Source: Cognatilysobacter segetis (GTDB taxonomy: Bacteria > Pseudomonadota > Gammaproteobacteria > Xanthomonadales > Xanthomonadaceae). Taken from it: 33,568 nucleotides of DNA. This document shows positions 16,556 to 24,450 of this stretch, one piece after another; positions within the stretch are counted from its first letter, which is position 1, and every line of letters starts with the position of its first letter. The stretch spans positions 1-33,568 of the forward strand of contig NZ_SMRQ01000024.1 of assembly GCF_004359965.1 (NCBI RefSeq). The letters are read 5' to 3'. The position numbers were made by a program, and so were the translations under genes. The notes under the pieces are model-generated. The model ran no database searches. It was not told the DNA's origin and was given only the letters and a program-made list of their open reading frames with translations.

Positions 16556-17263
16556 ATGGCCGTCCGACCGTCGCGATTCCCCGCCGCTGCGCGCGCCCGC
16601 CGCGGGCAGGCCCGCATGCTGATCGACCGCGCCGCCGTGCGCTGGACGCTGCCGGTCGCGGCGGTGGTGCTCGCCTGGGCCGGGTCGATGTACACGCCGT
16701 GGGCCGCCGATACCGCCTCGCGCCTGTGGCTGTACGACCTCGTCTACTACCTGCGCTACGTCGCGCTCCTGGCCTGGCTGGCGGTGGCGGTGCGGCTAGC
16801 CGCGACCGGCGCCTCGCGGCGGCAGGCGCTTCCGCTCGCGCTCGCCGCGCTGGTCGCGGCCGTCGTGGTCCTGGTCGAGAGTCCCGGCCTCGGGCTGCGC
16901 CTGCGCGTGGCGGCGAGTGCCGACGCGCTCGACCGCGTGGCCGCGGGTCCGGACGGCCTGTACCGCCGTCGCGCCGGGCATCTCATCATCGACGGCGTGA
17001 GCCGCCCCTGCGACCGCGCCCGGCCATGGCTGTGGCTGGGGCGACCGCACGGCGGCGGCACCGGCACCGGCATCGCGCTGGTGCGCAGCCCGGCCGCACG
17101 CCCGCAGGTGCCGCGCGGTGGCGCGCATCGCGTGCTGCACCTCGACGGGCCGGGGTGGCTCGCGTTCCAGCACGGTGCCCCGACGCCGCAACTGGCCTGC
17201 GAGTCCGCGGTCGAGCTGCGCGACATCGCGGCCGGGCGCGCGTTCATGGCGCGCGGCCGCTGA
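16556..17263 (+). CDS. Membrane-anchored hypothetical protein (235 aa)
   Basis: The ATG has GAGG 7 bases upstream. After a basic N-terminus come three hydrophobic segments (about 31-46, 62-83 and 90-108), then a soluble domain of some 125 residues (LRVAASADALDRVAAG onwards) with two cysteines (in RPCDRAR and LACESAV) that could pair. The topology suggests an inner-membrane protein with an exported C-terminal domain. No known fold is recognised. A shorter start at Met21 is possible. The DUF305 gene follows after 88 bases on the same strand. Confidence 0.65.
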   Translation: MAVRPSRFPAAARARRGQARMLIDRAAVRWTLPVAAVVLAWAGSMYTPWAADTASRLWLYDLVYYLRYVALLAWLAVAVRLAATGASRRQALPLALAALVAAVVVLVESPGLGLRLRVAASADALDRVAAGPDGLYRRRAGHLIIDGVSRPCDRARPWLWLGRPHGGGTGTGIALVRSPAARPQVPRGGAHRVLHLDGPGWLAFQHGAPTPQLACESAVELRDIAAGRAFMARGR

Positions 17264-17351
17264 CGTCCGGGCGCCGGAGACGACAGGGCGCGTACCGGGT
17301 ATGCACGCTGCACGGCGCAGGCTGGGCGGCCCGTCCGCCCGAGCCGCGCGC

Positions 17352-17855
17352 ATGAACGCATCGACGACCTCCGCACCCGCGCACGACGACCGCGCGATGT
17401 ACCGCCGCTTCCTCGCCATGGTCGCCACGTCGACCGCGGTGATGTTCGTGCTGACCTACCTCACCACCTACCGCGCCGACCACGTCTTCTTCATCCAGAC
17501 GCGCATGTGGATGGCGCTGGTGATGGGCGCGGCGATGGCGCTGGTGATGCTGGGCTTCATGCGCCACATGCTGACGGACGGCCGGCGCAATACGGCGATC
17601 GTCGCCGGCGCGGTGGCCGTGTTCGCGCTCGCGCTGTGGCTGGTGCGCAGCCAGGCGACGGTGGGCGACGCGGCCTACCTGCGCGCGATGATTCCGCACC
17701 ATTCGATCGCGATCCTTACCAGCCGTCGCGCGCACATCGAGGACCCGCGCGTGCGCCGCCTCGCCGACGGCATCATCGCGGCGCAGGAACGCGAGATCGA
17801 CGAGATGAAGGCGTTGATCCGCGATCTCGACGACGGCGACACGGCCGCCCGCTGA
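17352..17855 (+). CDS. DUF305 family membrane protein
   Basis: The 167-residue protein has three spans (about 21-40, 52-70, 82-98), then a DUF305 segment: AYLRAMIPHHSIAILTSRRA (109-127) with H116-H117, followed by the amphipathic helix LADGIIAAQEREIDEMKAL. In DUF305 proteins the M-I-P-H-H motif lies in a ferritin-like four-helix fold, and many members occur near copper-handling genes. The second Met/His set of longer homologues is missing, so only half of the usual domain is present. Metal binding is plausible but not shown. There is no strong ribosome site; the start is the first Met after a proline/arginine-rich stretch. Confidence 0.85.
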   Translation: MNASTTSAPAHDDRAMYRRFLAMVATSTAVMFVLTYLTTYRADHVFFIQTRMWMALVMGAAMALVMLGFMRHMLTDGRRNTAIVAGAVAVFALALWLVRSQATVGDAAYLRAMIPHHSIAILTSRRAHIEDPRVRRLADGIIAAQEREIDEMKALIRDLDDGDTAAR

Positions 17856-17969
17856 GCGGGCGTGCGCGGGACGGCGGCCGGCCGTCGCGCGTGTCCCCGC
17901 GCCGACGGGAGGTCGCCCCTCCGCGGCCGATCGTGGTCACCCTGCCCGTCCCACCCCAGGAGACCCACC

Positions 17970-18332
17970 ATGTACCTCGACGGATTCGTGCTGCCGCTGC
18001 GCGACGACAAGCGGGCCGACTACACCGCCATGGCGGAGACGTTCGCGCGCCGCGCGAAGGCGCTGGGCGCGCTGGGTTCGGTGGAGGCGCTCGGCGACGG
18101 GCTCGAGCACGGCCACACCACCGACTTCTTCCGCGCGGTCAAGGCGGAGGACGGCGAGAACGTCGTGTTCTCGTTCGTGGTCTGGCCGGACAAGGCCACG
18201 CGCGACGCCGCGTGGAAGGCGCTGATGAACGACCCGGAGATGCAGCCCGGCCCCGAGCCGATGCCGTTCGACGGCAAGCGGATGTTCTGGGGCGGCTTCA
18301 AGCCGATCGTCAGCACGCTGGCGTTCGACTGA
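17970..18332 (+). CDS. DUF1428 family protein (YbaA-like)
   Basis: The ATG follows CAGGAGACCCACC, a good ribosome site. The 120-residue protein begins MYLDGFVLPL and contains FFRAVKAEDGENVVFSFVVW (52-71), PDKATRDAAWKALMNDPEM and the end DGKRMFWGGFKPIV, all diagnostic of the DUF1428/YbaA family, which has a dimeric alpha/beta-barrel (ABM-like) fold. The family is of unknown function, so the role is open. The gene is preceded by a 114-base gap with no obvious terminator and is convergent with the YdcZ-type gene. Confidence 0.92.
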   Translation: MYLDGFVLPLRDDKRADYTAMAETFARRAKALGALGSVEALGDGLEHGHTTDFFRAVKAEDGENVVFSFVVWPDKATRDAAWKALMNDPEMQPGPEPMPFDGKRMFWGGFKPIVSTLAFD

Positions 18333-18351
18333 GCGACGCGCGCCGCCGCGC

Positions 18352-18801
18352 TCAGCCGCGGCGCACCAGCACCACGCCCGCCACCACCAGCAGCGCGCCG
18401 ATCGCACGCGCCGTGCTCATCGGCGCGAGCGGCAGGCCCAGCGCGGCGTGGTGGTCGAGCCACAGCGCGGTGACGATCTGCCCGGCGATGCCGATCGTGA
18501 CCAGCGACGCCAGCCCGATGCGCGGCGCGGCGAACGCCGCGATGGCGACGTAGCTCGCGCCGTAGATCCCGCCCAGCCACGCGTACCAGGGCAGCGGCGC
18601 GAACGCCGCCGCGCCCGGGCGGTTGCCGCTGGCCAGCCACGCCGCCAGCAGCGCCAGCGTGCCGACCGCGAACGAGATCAGCGCGGCCAGCAGCGGCGAG
18701 CCGCCGGCCTTCGACAGCATCACGTTGGTGGGCACCTGCAGCGCGAGCAGGCCGCCGCCCAGCAGCACCAGCAGGATCGGCCCCAGGATCGACGGTGACA
18801 T
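18352..18801 (-). CDS. DMT-family transporter (YdcZ/DUF606-like)
   Basis: The ATG at 18801 starts a 149-residue protein with about five spans. It matches the DUF606/YdcZ half-size drug/metabolite transporter family: an N-terminal GGGLLALQVPTNVMLSKAGG (15-34), the central LPWYAWLGGIYGASYV (74-89), then GIAGQIVTALWLDHHAALG and the RAIGALLVVAGVVLVRRG end. Members with about five spans are thought to act as dimers. The substrate is unknown. The upstream 211-base gap separates it from the divergent lipocalin gene. Confidence 0.88.
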   Translation of the reverse strand: MSPSILGPILLVLLGGGLLALQVPTNVMLSKAGGSPLLAALISFAVGTLALLAAWLASGNRPGAAAFAPLPWYAWLGGIYGASYVAIAAFAAPRIGLASLVTIGIAGQIVTALWLDHHAALGLPLAPMSTARAIGALLVVAGVVLVRRG

Positions 18802-19012
18802 GGCAGCGCCTCGCAGCAGGGCCCGCGGCCCGGAGCGGGGCAGCGTGCCGCGCGCGGCCGCGCGTCCGCAACCGCATCGGCCTAGCGTGCGGACGCCGAC
18901 CCGACGTGTTGCTTGGCACGCGATCGCGATCGCCGCCGCGTGGCCGCCGTTCACCGTCCCTCGCCGCAGGCTCCGCCACGCTGCCGCGTCCTCCGCCGCC
19001 GACCCGTCCGCC

Positions 19013-19549
19013 ATGGCCCGACGCCTCGCATCGCTGCTCGCCCTGCTGCTGCTCGTCGTGCCCGCGCTGCACGCGGCCGAGCCCAACCGCCCGGTGCCCA
19101 ACGTCGACCTCGCGCGCTATGCCGGCACCTGGTACGAGCAGGCGCACCTGCCGATGTTCTTCCAGCGCGACTGCGCGCGCGACACCACCGCGACCTACAC
19201 GCTGCGCAAGGACGGCCGCGTCGACGTACTCAACCGCTGCACCACGAAGAACGGCGCGATCCGGCAGGCGCAGGGCGTCGCACGCCGCGTCGGCGACAGC
19301 ACGTCGAAGCTCGAGGTGCGCTTCGCGCCCGCGTGGCTGTCGGCGCTGCCGTTCGTCTGGGGCGATTACTGGGTGATCGGCCTCGACCCCGACTACCGCT
19401 GGGCGATGGTCGGCGCGCCGGGTCGCGACTACCTGTGGATCCTCGCGCGCGACCGCGTGCTCGACCGCGCGACGCGCGACCGCCTCGTCGAGCGCGCGCG
19501 CGCGATGGGCTATCCGGTCGACAAGCTGGTGTTCACGCCGCAGGGCTGA
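19013..19549 (+). CDS. blc: Lipocalin, Blc family
   Basis: The 178-residue precursor has a signal peptide (residues 1-22, ending LHAAEP), then the lipocalin G-x-W motif in YAGTWYEQAHLPMFFQ (36-51), C54 and C76 likely forming the barrel disulfide, and the domain end YWVIGLDPDYRWAMVGAP with YLWILARD. This is the bacterial lipocalin (Blc) group, which binds lysophospholipids in the envelope. In E. coli Blc is an outer-membrane lipoprotein, whereas here no lipobox cysteine follows the hydrophobic core, so the protein should be soluble in the periplasm. It is monocistronic. Confidence 0.9.
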   Translation: MARRLASLLALLLLVVPALHAAEPNRPVPNVDLARYAGTWYEQAHLPMFFQRDCARDTTATYTLRKDGRVDVLNRCTTKNGAIRQAQGVARRVGDSTSKLEVRFAPAWLSALPFVWGDYWVIGLDPDYRWAMVGAPGRDYLWILARDRVLDRATRDRLVERARAMGYPVDKLVFTPQG

Positions 19550-19584
19550 GGCACCGCCGCGTCGACGACGCATCGCGTGCGCGG

Positions 19585-19998
19585 CTAAGTCCCCGAGGCC
19601 GCGTCCTCGAACGTCGCCAGGATCGGGCAGGGGCCCGCAGCGTCGCCCGCGCAGCGCGACGCCAGCCGCCGCAGCCCATCGCGCGCACGGGTGAGCTCGT
19701 CGATCTTCGCGTCGAGCGCGGCGACGCGCTGCAGCGCGAGCGCGCGTGCCGGCGCGCGATCGTCCGCGGCGTCCAGCTCAAGAAGGCGCGCGATCCCTTC
19801 CAGCGTGAAGCCCGCGGCCTGCGCGGCGCGGATGAAACGCAGGCGGCGCACGTCAGCGTCGCCGTAGCGGCGCACGCCGGCCTCCGACCCCGCGCCGCGC
19901 GACGGCAGCGGCAGCAGCCCGCGGCGCTGGTAGTAGCGCACCGTTTCCACGCCGACGCCGCCCGCGCGGGCCAGCCCCGCGATCGTCATGTCGCCCAT
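19585..19998 (-). CDS. MerR-family transcriptional regulator
   Basis: The 137-residue protein has the MerR winged helix-turn-helix (MTIAGLARAGGVGVETVRYY at 4-23, then RRYGDADVRRLRFI), a coiled-coil dimerisation helix (about 82-113) and a short C-terminal loop with C116 and C124 in CAGDAAGPCPIL. These align with Cys117 and Cys126 of Tn501 MerR, but the first metal ligand (Cys82) is missing: residues near 80 are DDRAPA. A three-coordinate Hg(II) site is therefore unlikely, and a two-cysteine thiol or soft-metal sensor is more plausible. It is divergent from the glutaredoxin-MauE gene, and a mer-type operator begins 3 bases beyond its start. Met4 is an alternative start. Confidence 0.9.
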   Translation of the reverse strand: MGDMTIAGLARAGGVGVETVRYYQRRGLLPLPSRGAGSEAGVRRYGDADVRRLRFIRAAQAAGFTLEGIARLLELDAADDRAPARALALQRVAALDAKIDELTRARDGLRRLASRCAGDAAGPCPILATFEDAASGT

Positions 19999-20000
19999 GC

Positions 20001-20032
20001 TTGACTCCGTACCGTGGTACGGACTCTAGCCT
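20001..20032 (+). promoter_or_regulatory. MerR-type promoter/operator with overlong palindromic spacer
   Basis: TTGACT (20001-20006, -35) and TAGCCT (20027-20032, -10) are 20 bases apart, 2-3 more than the usual optimum. The spacer holds the palindrome CCGTACC-GT-GGTACGG (20007-20022). Overlong spacers with a central dyad are the hallmark of promoters that MerR proteins activate by untwisting DNA. The -35 and left arm (TTGACTCCGTAC) are the same as I recall for the merT promoter. The regulator is encoded on the opposite side. Confidence 0.85.
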
Positions 20033-20061
20033 GTGTCCGACCCCGTCACGGACCCGTCCCC

Positions 20062-20808
20062 ATGAACGCCATCGCCGCCCGCCACGCCACGCTCCATCGC
20101 ATGGTCATGCCGACCCACACCTGCCCGTTCGGGCTGAAGGCGCTCGACCTGTTGCGCCGCCGCGGCTACACCGTCGACGACCGCTGGCTGACCACGCGCG
20201 ACGAGGTCGACGCGTTCAAGGCCGAGCACGGCGTGGCCACCACGCCGCAGGCGTTCATCGACGGCGCGCGCGTCGGCGGCTACGACGACCTGCGCCGCTT
20301 CTTCGGCCAGCGCGTGCGCGATCCGAAGGCGACCAGCTACCGACCCGTCGTCGCGCTGTTCGCGATGACCGCGCTGATGGCGATGGCGCTGAGCCAGGCG
20401 GTATTCGGCACGCCGGCCACGCCGCGCGCGCTGCAGTGGTTCATCGGCCTGTCGATGTGCGTGCTCGCGCTGCTCAAGCTGCAGGATGTCGAGCGCTTCT
20501 CCAGCATGTTCCTCGGCTACGACCTGCTCGCGCAGCGCTGGGTGACGTACGCCTCGCTGTATCCGTTCCTCGAAGCCACCGCCGGCGTGCTGATGGTGGC
20601 CGGCGTGCTGCACGCGGTGTCGATCCCGATCGCGCTGGTCATCGGCGGCATCGGCGCGGTGTCGGTATTCAAGGCGGTGTACATCGACCGGCGCGACATC
20701 AAGTGCGCCTGCGTCGGCGGCGACAGCCGCGTGCCGCTGGGCGCCGTGTCGCTCACCGAGAACCTGATGATGGTCGGGATGGCGCTGTGGATGCTGGTCG
20801 CGGGTTGA
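20062..20808 (+). CDS. Glutaredoxin-MauE/DoxX fusion membrane protein
   Basis: The first 85 residues form a glutaredoxin-like domain: MPTHTC21PFGLKALDLLRRRGY, then TTPQAFIDGARVGGYDDL (60-77) as the glutathione-contacting region. Its active site has a single cysteine (CPFG), a monothiol form. From about residue 94 there are four spans of the MauE/DoxX type, ending IKC215AC217VGGDSRVPLGAVSLTEN, a CxC turn typical of redox-associated MauE-like proteins. The likely role is thiol or electron transfer across the membrane, or detoxification of a thiol-reactive agent. It is the sole gene downstream of the mer-type promoter at 20001-20032. No merT, merP or merA is present. Confidence 0.88.
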   Translation: MNAIAARHATLHRMVMPTHTCPFGLKALDLLRRRGYTVDDRWLTTRDEVDAFKAEHGVATTPQAFIDGARVGGYDDLRRFFGQRVRDPKATSYRPVVALFAMTALMAMALSQAVFGTPATPRALQWFIGLSMCVLALLKLQDVERFSSMFLGYDLLAQRWVTYASLYPFLEATAGVLMVAGVLHAVSIPIALVIGGIGAVSVFKAVYIDRRDIKCACVGGDSRVPLGAVSLTENLMMVGMALWMLVAG

Positions 20809-20824
20809 GCGCGGCGCGCGCGCG

Positions 20825-21928
20825 TCAGCCGTCGGCCGGCGCCACGCCGAGCAGCGATTCGGCGATGCGCGTGAGCGCCGCGCCGTCGATGCGGCTGTTG
20901 TTGAGCAGTACCACCGTGCGCCCGTCGTCGGCGCGCACGATCAGCGACTTGTACGGGCCGTTCGAATTGTTGTTCCAGCTCATGCGGTGCTCGTGGCCGT
21001 CGATGCGGCGCGTGCGCACGCGGCCGCCGTAGGCGTAGTCCTGCTCGGGCACGTTGACGCGCCACAGCGCCTCGCGCGACGCCGGCGAGAGCAGGCGGCC
21101 GCTGTACACGCCGTCGAGCAGACGCTGCACGTCGCCGGCGGTCGCGTACATGCCCCCGACCTGGCCGAGGAAGGCCGGCACCGGCGCGAGCATCGCGGTC
21201 GACGACGGCTTCGGCACCGGATGCAGGGCGTCGTACCCCCGCGCTGCGTGCGGCACGTCGTAGAAGTCGCCCTGCAGCACGTCGCTGTCGCGCAGCCGCA
21301 GCGGTCGCAGCACGAGCTCGCGCGCCAGCTGCGCGTACGGCTTGCCGGTCACGCGCTCGACCACCGCCTGCACCACCAGCCAGTTCGAATGCGAATAGTC
21401 GAAGCGCTCGCCCGGCGCGAACGCCAGCGGCGAGCTCGCGTAGCGCTGCAGCGCGGTCCGGGCGTCGACGCCCGCGAACGCGGCCATCGTGCCGCTCGCC
21501 TTGAGCGCCGCGGCGAGGTCGTTCGGCACGCCGCTGGTATGCGACATCAGGTGGTGCAGGGTGACGCGCGCGCCGTTGGCCGGCGCGTACTCCGGCAGGT
21601 ACGTCGACACCGGTGCGGTGAGCGAGAGGCGGCCCTGGTCGACCAGCCGCAGCACCACGACGGAGGCCAGCCACTTGGAGAACGAGCCGGTCTGGTATCG
21701 CGTCGCCGTCGACGCGCGCAGGCCGCGCTCGGCGTCCTCCATGCCGTAGGCCTTCGCCATGCGCACGCGATGGCCGTCGCCGACCAGCATCACGCCGTCG
21801 AAGCCGGTGTCCGCGGCGAGGCGGTCGGCGCGCGCCTCGAGGTCGCGGTCGCGCGCGAGGGCGGCGGACGGGGCCACGAGCGCGAGCGCGCAGGCGAGCG
21901 CGGCGAGGCGCGAGAGGAAGCGGGGCAT
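20825..21928 (-). CDS. Class C beta-lactamase-like serine hydrolase
   Basis: The ATG at 21928 begins a signal peptide (MPRFLSRLAALACALALVAP). The 367-residue precursor has S82-F-S-K85 (SxxK nucleophile motif) in QTGSFSKW, the LMSHTSGVP segment (128-136), and FDYSHSNWLV (176-185), where the YxN motif reads Y178-S-H180. Near the C-terminus HRMSWNNNSNG occupies the KTG/HxG region. The fold is that of penicillin-binding protein-like esterases and class C beta-lactamases, and the protein is probably periplasmic. True beta-lactamase activity cannot be claimed; esterase or peptidase activity is as likely. It converges on the glutaredoxin-MauE gene. Confidence 0.88.
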   Translation of the reverse strand: MPRFLSRLAALACALALVAPSAALARDRDLEARADRLAADTGFDGVMLVGDGHRVRMAKAYGMEDAERGLRASTATRYQTGSFSKWLASVVVLRLVDQGRLSLTAPVSTYLPEYAPANGARVTLHHLMSHTSGVPNDLAAALKASGTMAAFAGVDARTALQRYASSPLAFAPGERFDYSHSNWLVVQAVVERVTGKPYAQLARELVLRPLRLRDSDVLQGDFYDVPHAARGYDALHPVPKPSSTAMLAPVPAFLGQVGGMYATAGDVQRLLDGVYSGRLLSPASREALWRVNVPEQDYAYGGRVRTRRIDGHEHRMSWNNNSNGPYKSLIVRADDGRTVVLLNNSRIDGAALTRIAESLLGVAPADG

Positions 21929-22015
21929 GCGGTGTCCGGCGTGGCGGGGCAGCGCGCAGGCTACCGGATCGGCGTGCGCGGAGGCGGACGCCGCCGCGCG
22001 GCGGGACGGCTTTGC

Positions 22016-22021
22016 CATACT
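22016..22021 (+). promoter_or_regulatory. -10-like box CATACT before the anchored hypothetical gene
   Basis: CATACT lies 30 bases before the ATG at 22052, in the gap between divergent genes. It partly fits TAnnnT and is followed by GCGGGC as at several other starts. Confidence 0.25.
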
Positions 22022-22051
22022 GCGGGCGGGGAATTCGACAGGGAACACGTC

Positions 22052-23377
22052 ATGCGCGGCATCGTGCGGGGTCTTGCGTGGACGGTCGGCGGGCTTCTGC
22101 TCGTGGCGATCGCGTTGTACGGCGCGCTGCTGGTGATCAACCGGCGCGACCCGCCGCCCTCGGCGGACGTGCAACGGTTCGAAGCGATGGTGCGCGGGCG
22201 CGCCGCGGTGGACGACACGGCCAACGGCTACGTCTACGTGCTCGGGTTCTCCGCGCCCGCCGACGCGGACCCGGTCGCGTACGGCGCGCGCCGACGCGAC
22301 GCGATTGCACGGTGGACCGTCGGCGCATCGCACGCGGCGATGCCCGGTCAAGTCATGAATGCGCGCGCATCGCGCCCGGCTGTCGCGCAGCGCCTGCAGG
22401 CGGCCTGCACCGGCCATCCCGGGCCCTGCGAACGCACGCTGCAGGCCGCGCCCGGCGCGCTGGCCGCCTGGCGCCAGGCCGACGCCGTGCCGCTCGCGCG
22501 CTACGAAGCGCTGCTGCAACGGACTGCGTGGCGGGAAACGCTGCCGGTCGATGCGCTCGCGCCGATGCCGCGTTTCACCGACGTGCTCGATTCGCAGGCG
22601 CTCTACCTGCTGCAGACGCGGCAGATGGCCGAGGCGGGCGACGCCGCCGCCGTGCGCCGGCGGCTCGATGCCGACCTCGCGTACTGGCGCGTCGTGCTGG
22701 CGTCGTCGGACGTGCTGCTCACCCGCATGATCGCCAACGCGGCGATCGAGCGGCACTTCCGCCTCGGCGGCCTCGCCCTGCGCGCGCTGCCGTCGCCGGC
22801 GGCCGACGCCGTGCCCGCGTCGTGGCGCACGCCGTTCTCGATCGGCGAGCGTTCGATGCGGCGCACGTTCGCCGGCGAGTGGCGGTTCGTCGACACGACG
22901 CTGAAGGCGAACGCAGCCCGTTCGACGTCGCGCATGGCGCGGCCGCTGCTGCTGCCGCAGGCGACCAGCAATGCCTATGCCGCGCGCATGGCGGCGCTGG
23001 CGGCGATTTCCGAACAGCCCTACGCGCAGCTGCCGTCGGCGCTGGCGTCGCGCCTGCGGGCCTGGGAGCGCGAGCGCGCGCGGTGGTCGGCCTACAACCC
23101 CGTCGGCCGCCTCCTGCTGTCGATCGGCGCCGAGGCCGCGATGGGCGACTACGTGCTGCGCAGTGCCGACCTCGAGGGCCTGCGCCGCGCCGCGCTGGTC
23201 GCGCAGTCGCTGCGGGCCCGCGGCGTCGGTGCCGCCGACGCGGCGCGCGCGATCGCCGCCTCGGACCTGCGCGATCCGTACACCGGCGCGGCATTCGGCT
23301 GGGACGCCGCGCGCGGCGTCATCGTCGTCAGCGGCCGCGCCCGCGGCGAGCGCGGGCAGCGCGACGTGCTGCTCTGA
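22052..23377 (+). CDS. Membrane-anchored hypothetical protein (441 aa)
   Basis: An N-terminal signal anchor (residues 3-28, VRGLAWTVGGLLLVAIALYG) is followed by a long helical domain. It opens with RRDPPPSADVQRFEAMVRG and N58-G-Y-V-Y-V-L-G-F (58-66), a pattern I associate with uncharacterised xanthomonad and burkholderial proteins. C119 and C126 (ACTGHPGPC) may form a disulfide. The end carries SDLRDPYTGAAFGWDAARGVIVV. No catalytic motif is recognised. The protein would be periplasmic, held by the anchor. Composition is balanced over its full length, which supports coding. Confidence 0.75.
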   Translation: MRGIVRGLAWTVGGLLLVAIALYGALLVINRRDPPPSADVQRFEAMVRGRAAVDDTANGYVYVLGFSAPADADPVAYGARRRDAIARWTVGASHAAMPGQVMNARASRPAVAQRLQAACTGHPGPCERTLQAAPGALAAWRQADAVPLARYEALLQRTAWRETLPVDALAPMPRFTDVLDSQALYLLQTRQMAEAGDAAAVRRRLDADLAYWRVVLASSDVLLTRMIANAAIERHFRLGGLALRALPSPAADAVPASWRTPFSIGERSMRRTFAGEWRFVDTTLKANAARSTSRMARPLLLPQATSNAYAARMAALAAISEQPYAQLPSALASRLRAWERERARWSAYNPVGRLLLSIGAEAAMGDYVLRSADLEGLRRAALVAQSLRARGVGAADAARAIAASDLRDPYTGAAFGWDAARGVIVVSGRARGERGQRDVLL

Positions 23378-23475
23378 GGCACCCCGCGCGCGCCGTGCGC
23401 GCCGCCATCACCGTCGACGCCTCAAGTTCCACGATCCTCGGCCGTTACCGACAGCTCCCCACCCGAAGGTTGCCG

Positions 23476-23850
23476 GTGACCCACGTCCTGATCGTCGAAG
23501 ACGACGCGCCGACCCGCGACGGCCTCGCGGAAGTGCTCGAACTCGAGGGCTTCAGCGTCAGCCGCGCCGAGAACGGCCGCGTCGCGCTGACCCAGCTGCA
23601 GGCCGGCCTGCGGCCGGACGTGATCGTGCTCGACCTCGTCATGCCGGTGATGGACGGGCTGCGCTTCCTCAAGACCGTGCGCGCCACGCTGCACGGGCAG
23701 ATCCCGGTGATGGTGGTGACCGCGGTCGGCGACCAGGTCGACCTCGACAACCTCGCGCTCGACATCGGCTGCCCCGTGTTCTCCAAGACCGGGCCGATCG
23801 AACCGCTGCTGGAAGCGTTGCGCGGCGTGGACGCGCCGCCGGGCGGCTGA
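23476..23850 (+). CDS. Single-domain response regulator
   Basis: The GTG start has GAAGG about 7 bases upstream; a TTG two codons earlier is an alternative. The 124-residue protein is a receiver domain: D9-D10 (VEDD), phosphoacceptor D53 (VLDLVMP), T82 (VVTAV) and K104 (FSKTGP). There is no output domain. It resembles the receiver at 14004 in the EGLAEVLELEGF/LELEGY region, but the gene is not beside a kinase or ATPase. It lies 98 bases after the anchored hypothetical gene and converges on yehS. Confidence 0.9.
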   Translation: MTHVLIVEDDAPTRDGLAEVLELEGFSVSRAENGRVALTQLQAGLRPDVIVLDLVMPVMDGLRFLKTVRATLHGQIPVMVVTAVGDQVDLDNLALDIGCPVFSKTGPIEPLLEALRGVDAPPGG

Positions 23851-23874
23851 TCCCGCGACGCGCGGCGCGCCGCC

Positions 23875-24345
23875 TCAGCCGCCGCGCACGCGCAGCGTGA
23901 GCCCGCGCAGGAAGTAGCGCAGCAGCTGGTCGCCGCAGAGGCGGAAGTTCTTGTGGCCCGGCTGGCGGAACAGCGCGGACAGCTCGGGTTTCGAGATCGG
24001 ATGGCCCGCGGCCTCGAAGATCGCGTGCAGGTCGACGTCCTTCAGTTCGAACGCCACCCGCAGCTTCTTCAGCACCGCGTTGTTGTTGACGCGCTTCTCC
24101 GGCGGGCGCGGCGTCGCGTCCTCGCGCGGGCCGCGGCAATGCACCACCAGCCCGTCGAGGAACAGGCCGAGCAGGCGGTCGCTCAGCGGCGCGAAGCCCG
24201 GCTCGTCGTCCTTGCGCAGGTAGGCCTGCACCTCGTCGCGGTCGAGCACCACGGCCGGGTCGGCCATGGCGACCAGGTTCGCGACGTGCGCGTCGGAGAG
24301 ATCGAGCATGTAGCGCACGCTGCGCAGGACGTCGTTGTTGATCAT
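23875..24345 (-). CDS. yehS: DUF1456 family protein YehS
   Basis: The 156-residue protein consists of two related DUF1456 repeats. The first (about 3-72) opens NNDVLRSVRYMLDLSD; the second (about 87-150) has NNNAVLKKLRVAFELKD, ISKPELSALFR and GHKNFRLCGDQLLRYFLRGL. Two repeats and about 156 residues match E. coli YehS. The function is unknown. The start at 24345 is fixed by homologues beginning M-x-NNDVLR. The upstream region faces the exonuclease-fold gene on the other strand. Confidence 0.9.
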   Translation of the reverse strand: MINNDVLRSVRYMLDLSDAHVANLVAMADPAVVLDRDEVQAYLRKDDEPGFAPLSDRLLGLFLDGLVVHCRGPREDATPRPPEKRVNNNAVLKKLRVAFELKDVDLHAIFEAAGHPISKPELSALFRQPGHKNFRLCGDQLLRYFLRGLTLRVRGG

Positions 24346-24450
24346 GGTCTCGAGCGCGGGTGCGCGGCGGAGCGGGGCGGGCGGCGAGGATACGCCGCGA
24401 TGGCGTGCGCGTGCGTTGGCGCGGCGCGGGCGCGATGGTCTACTGCGGGC

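Noticed and set aside
19585-20808. A mercury resistance operon
   Set aside because: The operator is mer-like, but merT, merP and merA are absent and the regulator lacks one mercury-binding cysteine.
20825-22756. A 643-residue version of the serine hydrolase starting at 22756
   Set aside because: The extra N-terminal part is antisense to the gene at 22052 and precedes an evident signal peptide at 21928, so the shorter form is used.
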